Below the pieces are notes generated by a model, which worked only from the letters and a program-made list of their open reading frames with translations, had not been told where the DNA came from and searched no databases. The translations under genes were made by a program, and so were the position numbers. Shown piece by piece: positions 1 to 8,116 of a DNA stretch of 64,000 nucleotides. Each line of letters starts with the position of its first letter. Position 1 is the stretch's first letter. Source of the DNA: Streptomyces sp. KL109B (GTDB lineage Bacteria > Actinomycetota > Actinomycetes > Streptomycetales > Streptomycetaceae); contig NZ_JASERL010000006.1 of NCBI RefSeq assembly GCF_030766935.1, positions 248,001 to 312,000 of the forward strand. Reading direction: 5' to 3'.

Positions 1-919
1 GGCCGAGCCGCACCGTGACGGGGTCCGTGCGGTTGAGGGTGATCTCCCACTCGCCGTCCTTGACGATCAGAGTCTGCGTCTCGTGCTGACGGTGCAGCGA
101 GACACCCTGCCCCGGTTCGGCGCGCAGCCAGGCCACGTTGTGGCCGTGCGGGTTGAACACCCGCGGCTCCTGGTGGAGGTCCTCGGTCATGCCGTACCCG
201 ATGACGCAGCTCAGGCGGGCGCCGCCGCCGGGCAGGGTGCTGTCCAGGAACGGGCGCTGCGACCACACGAGTTCGTCGGCCGCGGCGACCCGGCGCTTCA
301 TGTCGTCGGCGCTGTAGTGCCGCAGCCGGTCGATGTACTCCTGCGCCATGGGCGTGACCCGCTCGGACTCCGGCGGAAGGGTGTCCCCGGCGACCGTGTC
401 GATGAGCTGGTTGTCGGCGCTGAGGTACAGGCCGTGCTCCGCCGCCTCGCGCAGCACGGAGGGGCCCCAGATGATGCCACCGGTGTGGTCCATGCCGAGC
501 ACCGTGAACAGCCAGCCGTCGTCAGGACCCGTGTTGGTGAAGCCGCGGAAGATCCAGGTGGGCACGGACACGATGTCCCCGGCCTTCATGGGGAGCTCGC
601 CCTCCTCGCCGTCGGCGCCCCAGCGCAGCAGGTACTCGCCCGCGGTGCAGACGAACACCTCGGCGGTGTAGTGCAGATGCAGATTGTTGGTGATGCCGTG
701 CGGCATGGCGGCGGCGCCGATGTTGTAGCCGTGCGGCAGCCGGAGGTTCACATGCTGGCCCGCGGCCTGCGAGACGCCCGGCCCGATCATGGCGTAGTTC
801 TCCTTCCGGTCCGAGCCGGGCGTACGGCAGTCGATGAAGGCCTGGTTGCAGGAGACGAAGTCGCTGCGGCGCACGGTACGGCGCTCGAGCTCGGAGGTGG
901 ACACGGTGACATCGGGCAT
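1..919 (-). CDS. Cupin-domain protein, C-terminus beyond the window
   Basis: The reading frame opens with ATG at 919 (MPDVTVSTSELERR) and is still open at base 1, so about 306 residues are visible and the C-terminus is missing. A first cupin barrel lies near residues 65-130, with the histidine-rich stretch NNLHLHYTAEVF followed by GEYLLRWG and AGDIVSVPTW. A second barrel starts near residue 265 (NPHGHNVAWL, GVSLHRQHETQT), so this is a bicupin. Histidine clusters of this type usually bind a metal, and dioxygenases and isomerases are common in the superfamily, but I cannot name a substrate. It is divergent from the LacI gene at 1080, and the two share an intergenic region with paired palindromes, so control by that regulator is likely. 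Confidence 0.75.
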   Translation of the reverse strand, partial: MPDVTVSTSELERRTVRRSDFVSCNQAFIDCRTPGSDRKENYAMIGPGVSQAAGQHVNLRLPHGYNIGAAAMPHGITNNLHLHYTAEVFVCTAGEYLLRWGADGEEGELPMKAGDIVSVPTWIFRGFTNTGPDDGWLFTVLGMDHTGGIIWGPSVLREAAEHGLYLSADNQLIDTVAGDTLPPESERVTPMAQEYIDRLRHYSADDMKRRVAAADELVWSQRPFLDSTLPGGGARLSCVIGYGMTEDLHQEPRVFNPHGHNVAWLRAEPGQGVSLHRQHETQTLIVKDGEWEITLNRTDPVTVRLG

Positions 920-948
920 GGCGGAACTCCATCGCTGGGCATCATGGA

Positions 949-1044
949 ATACGTATGTATAGCCATGACAGAGGTATGTGGTGTGTCGTGTCAAGAGGGT
1001 GTGGCGCATCTTCTGTCCGGCCGACCCGGCAACGGCATACGTAT
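949..1044. promoter_or_regulatory. Paired ATACGTAT operators between cupin and lacI-type gene
   Basis: The perfect palindrome ATACGTAT occurs twice in the 160-base divergent intergenic region, at 949-956 and 1037-1044, with 88 bases between equivalent positions. A CG-centred palindrome is typical of LacI-family operators. Position beside the LacI gene suggests autoregulation and control of the cupin gene. Binding itself is inference. Confidence 0.55.
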
Positions 1045-1079
1045 ACTGGTACGGCTGCCGGTACCGAGGAGAGGGAGTC

Positions 1080-2078
1080 ATGGGGATCACGAGTCACGAC
1101 GTCGCGAGACTCGCAGGTGTCTCGCAGCCCACGGTGTCCCGCGCCCTGCGTGACGACCCCCGCGTGTCCCTTGCCACGCGCGAGAAGGTCAAACGGGCCG
1201 CCCAGGCGCTCAACTACGTACCCAGCGAGGCGGGCCGCACCCTGTCGACCCGGGCGACCCGCCGCGTGGGCGTCATCGTGACCGACATGACCAACCCGTT
1301 CTACCCGCACGTCGTCGCCCCGCTCCATGACGAGCTGCGGCAGCTCGGCTACCGGATGATGCTGCTCACCGAGCGCTCCGACGAAGCGGTCGCCGAGGAG
1401 AAGCTGCTCGACCAGTCGCTCGACGGTGTCGTCCTCGCGACGGCCACCACCGACTCCCGGCTGCCCGCCCTCCTGGAGCGGCGCGGCATGCCGTACGTGT
1501 TCCTCAACCGGGACACCGGCCGGCCCGGCGACTTCGCCTCCGTCGTCGACAACGAGGGCGGCGGACGCCTCGTCGCGCGGCAGCTCGTCGGGCTCGGCCA
1601 CCGGCGCATCGCCGGCATCTTCGGCGCGGCCAACACCACGACCGGCCGCGACCGCGAACTGGGCTTCCGGCTCGCCCTCGCCGACGCCGGCATCGGGCTG
1701 CCGGAGGACCGCGTGGTGCGCGGCGCCTTCGAGTACGAGACCGGTTACGCGGCGCTGCCCGCGCTCCTGGAAGCGGCCGAACCGCCCACCGCCGTGTTCT
1801 GCGGCAACGACGTGGTGGCCATCGGTGTCCTCAACGCCGCGCTCGCGGCGGGCGTCAAGGTCCCCGACGACCTCACCGTCATCGGCTTCGACGATCTGCC
1901 GATGGCCGACTGGGAGGTGTTCCGGCTGACCACGGTCCGCCACGACCTCGGTGAACTCGCGTGCCAGGCGGCCCGGTTGCTGGCCCGCCGGATCAGCGGC
2001 GAGGTCGACCCGGCGGGCGAGCGCCTCGTCCTGCCGACCGAGTTCGTGCCCCGGGCCACCCACGCCGAGCTCCGCTGA
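1080..2078 (+). CDS. LacI-family transcriptional regulator
   Basis: A 332-residue regulator. The N-terminal helix-turn-helix reads SHDVARLAGVSQPTVSRAL, followed by a hinge helix and a periplasmic-binding-protein-like effector domain starting at VGVIVTDMTNPFYPHV. The C-terminal DDLTVIGFDDLPMADW motif is standard for the family. ATG 1080 is chosen over an earlier in-frame start at 978 because it sits just after GAGGAGAGGGA and directly before the DNA-binding domain. The gene is divergent from the cupin gene and converges on the HisD-like gene. The effector is unknown; a sugar-like or small organic ligand is usual. It probably represses the cupin unit through the ATACGTAT pair. Confidence 0.9.
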   Translation: MGITSHDVARLAGVSQPTVSRALRDDPRVSLATREKVKRAAQALNYVPSEAGRTLSTRATRRVGVIVTDMTNPFYPHVVAPLHDELRQLGYRMMLLTERSDEAVAEEKLLDQSLDGVVLATATTDSRLPALLERRGMPYVFLNRDTGRPGDFASVVDNEGGGRLVARQLVGLGHRRIAGIFGAANTTTGRDRELGFRLALADAGIGLPEDRVVRGAFEYETGYAALPALLEAAEPPTAVFCGNDVVAIGVLNAALAAGVKVPDDLTVIGFDDLPMADWEVFRLTTVRHDLGELACQAARLLARRISGEVDPAGERLVLPTEFVPRATHAELR

Positions 2079-2115
2079 TCCGGCGCGCCGGGACCCGCGA
2101 CGGGCCCCGGCCCGG

Positions 2116-2171
2116 GCGTGGCCGGCCTGGACGTGGCCGGCCTGGACGTGACCGGCCTGGGCGTGACCGGC
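2116..2171. repeat. 15-bp tandem repeat, 3.7 copies, convergent intergenic
   Basis: Units start at 2116, 2131, 2146 and 2161 (last one partial) with consensus RCGTGRCCGGCCTGG. The array fills the 97-base gap between the converging LacI and HisD-like genes. Each unit contains the GGCCGGCC-type palindrome, so the transcript could fold and act in termination, but no U-tract follows. Confidence 0.8.
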
Positions 2172-2175
2172 GCGG

Positions 2176-3537
2176 TCAGAGCCGCTTGCGCAGCGCGTCC
2201 GGGATCGCGTCGAAGGCGCCGGAGTCGCGGCCGATCCGGTCGATGCGCAGGGTGGCGGTCTCGCCGTGGGCGGCGAGGCCCTCGAACGCCGAGATCCGTT
2301 CGACGGCCGGGGCGAGCGCCGCCGTGCCCTCCTTCGCGGCCCGCTGGTACGTCAGCGGCTTCAGGAACCGGGACACCGACAGGCCCGCGTTGTAGCGCGC
2401 GGTCTTGCCCGTCGGCAGCACGTGGTTGGTGCCCGCGATGCCCTTGTCGGAGTACGCGACCGTGGACCACTGGCCGATGAAGAGGGAGCCGTAGTTGGTG
2501 AGGTTCTCCAGGTAGAAGTCGTCGTCCTCGGTGTGCACCTCAAGGTGCTCGGGGGCGATGACATCGGCGACGGCGACGGCGGCGTCCCGGTCCTCGACCA
2601 CGATGACGGAGCCGAAGTCGCGCCACGCCGGTCCCGCGATCTCGCGGGTGGCGAGGGAGGCGAGCTGTCGCTCCATCTCCGCGACGACGGCCCGGCCGGT
2701 CTTCTCCGACGTGGTGATCAGCGCGGCGGGGGAGTTCGGGCCGTGCTCGGCCTGCCCCAGCAGGTCGGCCGCGACCCACACCGGGTCGGCGCTGTCGTCG
2801 GCGATGACGGCGACCTCGGAGGGGCCTGCCAGCAGGTCGATGCCGACCTGGCCGAACAGCTGCCGCTTGGCCTCGGTGACGAACGCGTTGCCCGCGCCGA
2901 CCAGCATGTCGACCGGCGCCTCGCCCAGCAGCCCGAAGGCCATCGCGCCGAGCGCCTGGACGCCGCCGAGGGCGAACACCCGGTCCGCGCGGGACAGGTA
3001 GGCGCCGTACAGGACCGCAGGGTGGGCGCCGTGCTCACCGGAGGGCGGCGTGCAGGCCACCACCGTGGGGACACCCGCCGTCTTCGCGACGTTGACCGTC
3101 ATGAACGCGCTGGCGAGCAGCGGGAACCGGCCGGCCGGGAGGTAGGCGCCGACGCGGGAGACCGGCACGTACCGCTGGCCGCCCTTCACGCCGGGGGCGA
3201 GTTCGACCTCGAAGTCGGTCAGGTGCTCGCGCTGCGCGGCGGCGAACCGGTGGGTGCGCTCGTAGCCCATCTCCAGGGCGGTGCGGACGTCGGCGGGCAG
3301 GGCGTCCCCCGACTTCTTCAACTCGGCCTCGGAGATCTCCAGTTCACCGGACCAGCCGTCGAGTTCCTGGGCGTAGCCGCGGACCGCGTCCATGCCCTTG
3401 TGCTCGATGTCCTTGAGCATCGCGGAGACGCGCTCGACCACCTTCGGGTCGCGCTGGGCGGGCGGTCCGTCGACGGACGGCTTCTTGAGCCACGTGAGGG
3501 GAGGGAGGGCCTGGGCTTCGTCGTGCGTGATCTGCAT
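2176..3537 (-). CDS. Histidinol-dehydrogenase-family NAD-dependent alcohol dehydrogenase (HpsN-like)
   Basis: 453 residues with the HisD fold. The zinc and catalytic residues of HisD are recognisable: Gln/His in GQAEHGPNS (about 260), Glu-His in IAPEHLEVH (about 327), Asp in SDKGIAGTNHVLPT (about 361) and His in AAHGETATLR (about 422). Members oxidise an alcohol through an aldehyde to an acid with two NAD+. The segment VGAYLPAGRFPLLASAF differs from the usual biosynthetic HisD form (about VGLYVPGG..AYPSS) and resembles HpsN-type enzymes such as sulfopropanediol 3-dehydrogenase. No other his gene is nearby. Substrate remains unknown. A -10-like TAGCGT lies seven bases before ATG 3537 and there is no ribosome site, so the message may be leaderless. 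LysR-type sites lie upstream. Confidence 0.8.
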   Translation of the reverse strand: MQITHDEAQALPPLTWLKKPSVDGPPAQRDPKVVERVSAMLKDIEHKGMDAVRGYAQELDGWSGELEISEAELKKSGDALPADVRTALEMGYERTHRFAAAQREHLTDFEVELAPGVKGGQRYVPVSRVGAYLPAGRFPLLASAFMTVNVAKTAGVPTVVACTPPSGEHGAHPAVLYGAYLSRADRVFALGGVQALGAMAFGLLGEAPVDMLVGAGNAFVTEAKRQLFGQVGIDLLAGPSEVAVIADDSADPVWVAADLLGQAEHGPNSPAALITTSEKTGRAVVAEMERQLASLATREIAGPAWRDFGSVIVVEDRDAAVAVADVIAPEHLEVHTEDDDFYLENLTNYGSLFIGQWSTVAYSDKGIAGTNHVLPTGKTARYNAGLSVSRFLKPLTYQRAAKEGTAALAPAVERISAFEGLAAHGETATLRIDRIGRDSGAFDAIPDALRKRL

Positions 3538-3544
3538 GGCGAGG

Positions 3545-3613
3545 ACGCTAGACGGGTCGGAGCCACAGGACTAGAGGGGCGATTCCTGTCCAATCCACAG
3601 GGTTTACCTGTGC
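3545..3613 (-). promoter_or_regulatory. Promoter of the HisD-like gene with LysR-type sites
   Basis: Read on the minus strand, TAGCGT (3550-3545) is a good -10 and predicts transcription starting at about 3538, next to the ATG. The inverted repeat CCACAGG-N5-CCTGTGC at 3595-3613 is centred about 66 bases upstream of that point, the usual place for a LysR recognition site. A further half-site CCACAGG at 3563-3569 falls near -28, where LysR activation sites lie. The same 7-base arms occur beside the LysR gene at 4547-4565. Confidence 0.6.
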
Positions 3614-3630
3614 TGGGGGATGCGGGCCGC

Positions 3631-4542
3631 TCAGAGGCTGCGCTCGGCGCGTATCTCGCGGAGGGTGTCCTCGGCTATGCGGACGAGTTCGCGGGTGGCG
3701 CGGGACAGGGGGTGTCCCCGGCGGCGTACCAGCGCGATGGTGTCGTAGAGGGGGTCGGCGAAGCGGGCCGTGCGCAGTCCTGCGGGGAAGGCCGGGCTGT
3801 CGACGACGGCGCGGCTCGCGATGGTGTCGCCGACGCCTGTGGCCACCAACTTAAGTGCGGCCTCGATGTGTTCGAGCTCGATGAGCGGGTCGACGCGGAC
3901 GCCCGCGTACTGCGCGCGTTCCGCGAGCTGCCGCCGGGTCGGGTCCTGCCAGCCGTAGTGGGCGTCGTACAGGACGAGCGGGGCCCGCGCGAAGTCCTCG
4001 ATGGTGACCGGTGCGCCGGTGCGCTCCTCGCTCGCGCTGACGTAGTACACCTCGTCGCGCAGCAGCGGCGTGACCTGGAGTTCCTCGTCGTCGATGGGGA
4101 GGACGACCAGGCCGGCCTCGATGCGGCCCGCCGCGACCGCCGCCGCCGTCTCCGCCGAGTTCTGCCCGACGAGCCGCACCCGTACGTCCGGGTAGCGGGC
4201 GTGGAACAGCTGGACCAGGTTGGACAGCAGGTAGTAGTCGGCGTTGCGCAGCACACCGAAGGTGGCGGTGCCACCGCCGAGCGAGCCGAGGGAGTGCACG
4301 GCGCGGGTGCCACCGTCGGCGGCGGCCACGGACTGCTGGGCGTACGGCAGGAGTTCCTGCCCGGCGGAGGTGAGGGCGAGGGTCCGGCTGCCGCGCACGA
4401 ACAGCTCGGCGTCCAGCTCCGCCTCAAGGCGGCGCACCAGTTCGGAGGCGGATGCCTGGGCCATGTCGAGGGCCCGCGCGGCGGCGGTGAACGAGCCGAG
4501 CCGCTCCGCCTCCACGAAGGCCCGCAGTTGGGTGAGTGTCAT
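3631..4542 (-). CDS. LysR-family transcriptional regulator
   Basis: 303 residues. The N-terminus MTLTQLRAFVEAERLGSFTA followed by AARALDMAQASASELVRRLE is a typical LysR winged helix, and the rest is the two-lobed effector domain (TFGVLRNADYYLLSNLVQLF onward). ATG 4542 is used because an upstream in-frame ATG at 4701 would add 53 residues of non-domain sequence running into the divergent gene. The neighbours are the HisD-like enzyme downstream and a divergent carbon-nitrogen hydrolase. Matching CCACAGG-N5-CCTGTGS palindromes in front of its own gene and of the HisD-like gene suggest it autoregulates and controls both enzymes. The inducer is unknown. Confidence 0.88.
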   Translation of the reverse strand: MTLTQLRAFVEAERLGSFTAAARALDMAQASASELVRRLEAELDAELFVRGSRTLALTSAGQELLPYAQQSVAAADGGTRAVHSLGSLGGGTATFGVLRNADYYLLSNLVQLFHARYPDVRVRLVGQNSAETAAAVAAGRIEAGLVVLPIDDEELQVTPLLRDEVYYVSASEERTGAPVTIEDFARAPLVLYDAHYGWQDPTRRQLAERAQYAGVRVDPLIELEHIEAALKLVATGVGDTIASRAVVDSPAFPAGLRTARFADPLYDTIALVRRRGHPLSRATRELVRIAEDTLREIRAERSL

Positions 4543-4546
4543 GCGG

Positions 4547-4565
4547 CCACAGGCTAGCCCTGTGG
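4547..4565. promoter_or_regulatory. LysR-type palindrome CCACAGG-N5-CCTGTGG
   Basis: A perfect 7-base inverted repeat with a 5-base spacer lies four bases upstream of the lysR-type start codon, in the interval shared with the divergent hydrolase gene at 4659. It matches the site at 3595-3613 in all but the last base. Confidence 0.65.
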
Positions 4566-4658
4566 TTCGCGCAGGGAACACGGGGGTTGTCCGATGGCGG
4601 GTGGGCTGGTTGGCTCGTGCGGGCCCCCACACACCTTGCCCGGAGGTCCCTCCCGCCG

Positions 4659-5546
4659 ATGTCCAGTCCCCTGTCGCTCTGCCTCGTCCAGTCGGCCGCA
4701 CACCATCACGCCGCCGAGGACACCCTGGACGCGTTCGCGGCGGACGTACGCCGTGTCACCCGCGCCCACCCCGGCGCCCGGCTGCTGGTCTACCCGGAGC
4801 TGCACGTGTGCGGCCACCGGCCCGACGAGGACCCGGAAGCGGTCATGACGGCGGCGGCCGAGCCACTGGACGGCCCGCGCGGCGCCCGCCTCGCCGACCT
4901 CGCGCGCGAGGTGGGTGTGTGGCTCGTGCCCGGCAGCGTCTACGAGCGCGGGGCCGACGGCCTGATCTACAACACGGCGCCCGTGTACTCGCCGCGGGGC
5001 GAACGGGTGGCGGCGTACCGGAAGGTCTTCCCCTGGCGGCCCTACGAAACCACCGCGTCCGGCGGGGAGTTCGTCGTCTTCGACATGGGCGAGTACGGGC
5101 GCGTGGGCCTGTCCATCTGTTACGACGCATGGTTCCCCGAGGTCACCCGCCACCTCGCCTGGCAGGGTGCCGACCTCGTCCTCAACCTGGTCCGCACACC
5201 GACCGTCGACCGCGCACAGGAACTCGTCCTGGCCCGCGCCAACGCGATCGTCAACCAGGTGGCCATGGCCAGCGTCAACGCCGCCCAGCCCGACGGCGTC
5301 GGCCGCAGCGTCGTCGTCGACCCCGAGGGCCGGGTGCGCGCCGAGGCCGGGACCGCCACGGACCAGATCGTCACGGACGTCCTCGACCTCGGCGAGGCCC
5401 GCAGGGTGCGCACGCACGGAACGGCGGGCCTCACGCGGGTGTGGGACCCGTTCGCGGAGGGGCAGGCGCCGCTCGAACTGCCCCTGTACGAAGGCCGGAT
5501 CGACCCCGCGCGGTGGCGGGCGGCCACGCGCGACCCGTCAGCGTAG
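4659..5546 (+). CDS. Carbon-nitrogen hydrolase (nitrilase superfamily amidase)
   Basis: 295 residues. The catalytic triad of the nitrilase superfamily is clear: Glu47 in LLVYPELHV, Lys122 in AAYRKVFPW and Cys154 in LSICYDAWFPE. Members cleave non-peptide C-N bonds of amides, nitriles or carbamoyl groups through a cysteine thioester. The Asp-Ala-Trp-Phe-Pro-Glu sequence after the cysteine fits amidase-type rather than true nitrilase branches. ATG 4659 follows CGGAGG by 13 bases; an upstream in-frame start at 4536 would add unconserved sequence. It is divergent from the LysR gene and probably under its control together with the HisD-like dehydrogenase, which suggests one catabolic pathway, substrate unknown. 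Its stop overlaps the converging glucosidase gene by 9 bases. Confidence 0.85.
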   Translation: MSSPLSLCLVQSAAHHHAAEDTLDAFAADVRRVTRAHPGARLLVYPELHVCGHRPDEDPEAVMTAAAEPLDGPRGARLADLAREVGVWLVPGSVYERGADGLIYNTAPVYSPRGERVAAYRKVFPWRPYETTASGGEFVVFDMGEYGRVGLSICYDAWFPEVTRHLAWQGADLVLNLVRTPTVDRAQELVLARANAIVNQVAMASVNAAQPDGVGRSVVVDPEGRVRAEAGTATDQIVTDVLDLGEARRVRTHGTAGLTRVWDPFAEGQAPLELPLYEGRIDPARWRAATRDPSA

Positions 5547-7214
5547 CCACACCGTGGTCCACGCGGGCAGCTCTCCCTCCGCCAGCGGGCCCGACGCGAG
5601 CAGCACCGTGCCGTCCTCCGGCAAGGGGCGTGGTGTGTCGGAGAGGTTGGCGAGGGTGTGCCAGGTGCCGCCGTTGCGGGTGAAGTGGACCAGGCCCGGC
5701 GTCGCGTCGGCCCACTCCAGTGTCTCGTCCGCGACCAGCTCCCTGCGCAGGCGCAGCGCCGCGCGGTACAGCTCCAGGACGGAGCCCTTTTCGCCGGTCT
5801 GGGTGTCGGCGGCGTACGCGCCCCAGTCGGCGGGCTGCGGCAGCCACGAACCTCCGCTGCCGAAGCCGCAGTTGGCGCCTTCGCGGGTCCACGGCAGTGG
5901 CACGCGGCAGCCGTCCCGGCCCTTGACACGGCCGCCGCTGCGCACCCAGATCGGATCCTGGAGGTCATCGGCGCGCAGGTCGCAGACCTCAGGCAGGCCC
6001 AACTCCTCGCCCTGGTAGAGGTAGGCGGAGCCCGGCAGGGCCAGCATCAGCAGGGTCGCGGCACGCGCCTTGCGCAGGCCCAACTCCCAGTCGGGGGACG
6101 GGTGCTGTCCGTCCGTCATGAGCCAGGCCGCCACGTCCGCCTTGGAGGCGCCGGCCGGCAGTGCGTACCGGGAAGGGTGGCGCACCACGTCGTGGTTGGA
6201 GAGCACCCACGTACTGGTGGCGCCGCAAACGCGGGCGTCGGCGAGCGCGCGATCGATGGTGGCCCGCATCGCGTCCGCGTCCAGAGGTGTGTCGAGGAAG
6301 TCGAAGTTGAACGCCTGCCCGAGTTCGTCGGCGGAGGCGTACGGGGCGCGCCGCGACGAGCGCACCCAGGCCTCGGCCACCGCGAAGCGCGGCGGCTCGT
6401 ACGCGTCGAACACCCGCCGCCAGCCACGGTAGATGTCATGGACCGCGTCCCGGTCCCACAGCGGGTGGCTGCCGTCGTCGGGCAGCGCGCCGGGCTGGTA
6501 GCTGAGGGCGTCGCCCAGATCGCGCAGCGGCTCGCGCAGATCCTTCGCGAGGCCGTGCGCGACATCGACGCGGAAGCCCGCGACGCCCCGGTCCGACCAG
6601 AACCGCAGCGTGGTGTGGAAGTCCTCGCGGACCTCGGGGTTGTCCCAATTGAAGTCCGGCTGCTCGGGAGCGTAGAGATGCAGGTACCACTGGCCGTCTG
6701 CGACGCGCGTCCAGGCGGGGCCGCCGAAGCTGGACGGCCAGTCGGTGGGCGGGAGCTCGCCGTGCTCGCCGCGGCCGTCACGGAACACATAGCGCTCGCG
6801 GGCGGCCGAACCGGGCCCGGACGCCAGGGCCTCCTGGAACCAGACGTGCTGGTCCGATGAGTGGTTGGGGACGATGTCCACCATGACCTTCAGGCCGAGG
6901 CGCTCCGCCTCGGCGACCATCGCGTCGAAGTCGTCGAGGGTGCCGAGCCGCGGATCCACGTCCCGGTAGTCCGCGACGTCGTACCCGCCGTCGGCCAGCT
7001 CCGAGGGATAGAAGGGGCTCAGCCACACCGCGTCCACCCCGAGGTCCGCGAGGTGCGGCAGCCGGGAGGTGACACCTCGGATGTCGCCGATGCCGTCACC
7101 GTCGGCGTCGGCGAAGCTGCGCGGATAGACCTGGTAGACGACGGCCTGCCGCCACCAGTCGGCGTCGACGCAGGTGCCGGCGGAGGTGCCGACGGGGTGG
7201 GGACGCTGGGGCAT
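5538..7214 (-). CDS. GH13 alpha-glucosidase / oligo-1,6-glucosidase
   Basis: 558 residues without a signal peptide, so it acts in the cytoplasm. Glycoside hydrolase family 13 motifs are all present: DIVPNHSSDQH (region I), GFRVDVAHGL with nucleophile Asp217 (region II), VAEAWV with acid/base Glu281 (region III) and LSNHDVVRH with Asp342 (region IV). It should hydrolyse imported alpha-1,4 or alpha-1,6 glucosides to glucose. The N-terminus WWRQAVVYQVYPRSFADADG is typical of this branch. ATG 7214 is preferred over a longer frame reaching 8216 because it begins just ahead of the domain and follows GAAAGG. It is the last gene of a binding protein-permease-permease-glucosidase unit. Confidence 0.93.
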   Translation of the reverse strand: MPQRPHPVGTSAGTCVDADWWRQAVVYQVYPRSFADADGDGIGDIRGVTSRLPHLADLGVDAVWLSPFYPSELADGGYDVADYRDVDPRLGTLDDFDAMVAEAERLGLKVMVDIVPNHSSDQHVWFQEALASGPGSAARERYVFRDGRGEHGELPPTDWPSSFGGPAWTRVADGQWYLHLYAPEQPDFNWDNPEVREDFHTTLRFWSDRGVAGFRVDVAHGLAKDLREPLRDLGDALSYQPGALPDDGSHPLWDRDAVHDIYRGWRRVFDAYEPPRFAVAEAWVRSSRRAPYASADELGQAFNFDFLDTPLDADAMRATIDRALADARVCGATSTWVLSNHDVVRHPSRYALPAGASKADVAAWLMTDGQHPSPDWELGLRKARAATLLMLALPGSAYLYQGEELGLPEVCDLRADDLQDPIWVRSGGRVKGRDGCRVPLPWTREGANCGFGSGGSWLPQPADWGAYAADTQTGEKGSVLELYRAALRLRRELVADETLEWADATPGLVHFTRNGGTWHTLANLSDTPRPLPEDGTVLLASGPLAEGELPAWTTVWLR

Positions 7215-7267
7215 GTGAGGGCCTTTCGGGGTGGGGTTTTTCAAGGTGGCGGGTACGGGGAGCGCGG

Positions 7268-8116
7268 TCAGCCCTTGACCGCGCCCGTGGTCATGCCGGA
7301 GACGACCGACCGGCGGAAGATCAGGACCAGCAGGGCGATCGGCACCGTGGCCACCATCGCCCCGGCGAAGATGACTCCGTACGGGACCTGGTACTGGCTG
7401 GTGAACAGGGCGATGCCCACGGACACGGTGCGCCGGTCGTCGACGCCGTTGAAGGTGAGCGCCAGCAGGAACTCGGACCAGGTGGCGGTGAAGGAGAACA
7501 CCCCGGCGGTGAAGAGGCCCGGCCGGGCCAGCGGCAGGATCACCGTCAGCGCGGTGCGCAGGGCGCCCGCGCCGTCGACGGTCGCCGCCTCCTCCAGTTC
7601 GCGCGGGATCCTGCTCAGATAGTTGCGCATGATCCAGATCGCGAACGGCAGGTTCAGCGCCACGTACGGGACGACGAGTCCGGGATAGCTGTTGAGCAGC
7701 CCCGCTTGACGTTCCATCAGGAACAGCGGGACCAGCAGGGCGATCGGCGGGAACACCGACAGCATGAGGAGTGCCGTCATGACGGCTCCCCGGCCGCGCA
7801 GCGAGAACCGGGCGAGGGCGTATCCGGCGAGGAAGGCGAGGGACAGGATCAGCGTGGTCGAGACGCAGGCCACGACGACACTGTTGAGCAAGTAGCCGCC
7901 GATGCCGTTGCGGACGAACGCGGTCCGGTAGTTGTCGAGTGTCGGCGCCCCGGGCAGCAGCGACGGCGGGCTCGCGCTGATCTCGGCGGGGCCCTTGAAC
8001 GAGGCCGAGGCCATCCACAGCAGCGGAAGGGTGGCGCAGACGGCGATCAGCAGCCCGCCCACGTTGACGACATTGACGTACCGGCGGACACCGGAACGCG
8101 GGGTGTGGCGGCTCAT
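7268..8116 (-). CDS. Sugar ABC transporter permease, MalG type
   Basis: 282 residues with six predicted membrane segments, the first at VGGLLIAVCATLPLLWM. The cytoplasmic loop EEAATVDGAGALRTALTVIL is the EAA motif that docks on the ATPase. It forms the inner-membrane channel with the permease encoded upstream and takes substrate from the lipoprotein at 9099-10427. No ATPase gene is nearby; in Streptomyces a shared MsiK ATPase usually serves such systems, which is inference here. The start overlaps the stop of the upstream permease by four bases (ATGA). Confidence 0.92.
   Translation of the reverse strand: MSRHTPRSGVRRYVNVVNVGGLLIAVCATLPLLWMASASFKGPAEISASPPSLLPGAPTLDNYRTAFVRNGIGGYLLNSVVVACVSTTLILSLAFLAGYALARFSLRGRGAVMTALLMLSVFPPIALLVPLFLMERQAGLLNSYPGLVVPYVALNLPFAIWIMRNYLSRIPRELEEAATVDGAGALRTALTVILPLARPGLFTAGVFSFTATWSEFLLALTFNGVDDRRTVSVGIALFTSQYQVPYGVIFAGAMVATVPIALLVLIFRRSVVSGMTTGAVKG

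Noticed and set aside
2176..3537. Histidine biosynthesis hisD
   Set aside because: No other his genes are adjacent, a LysR regulator and a hydrolase are, and the segment around residue 130 is not of biosynthetic HisD type.
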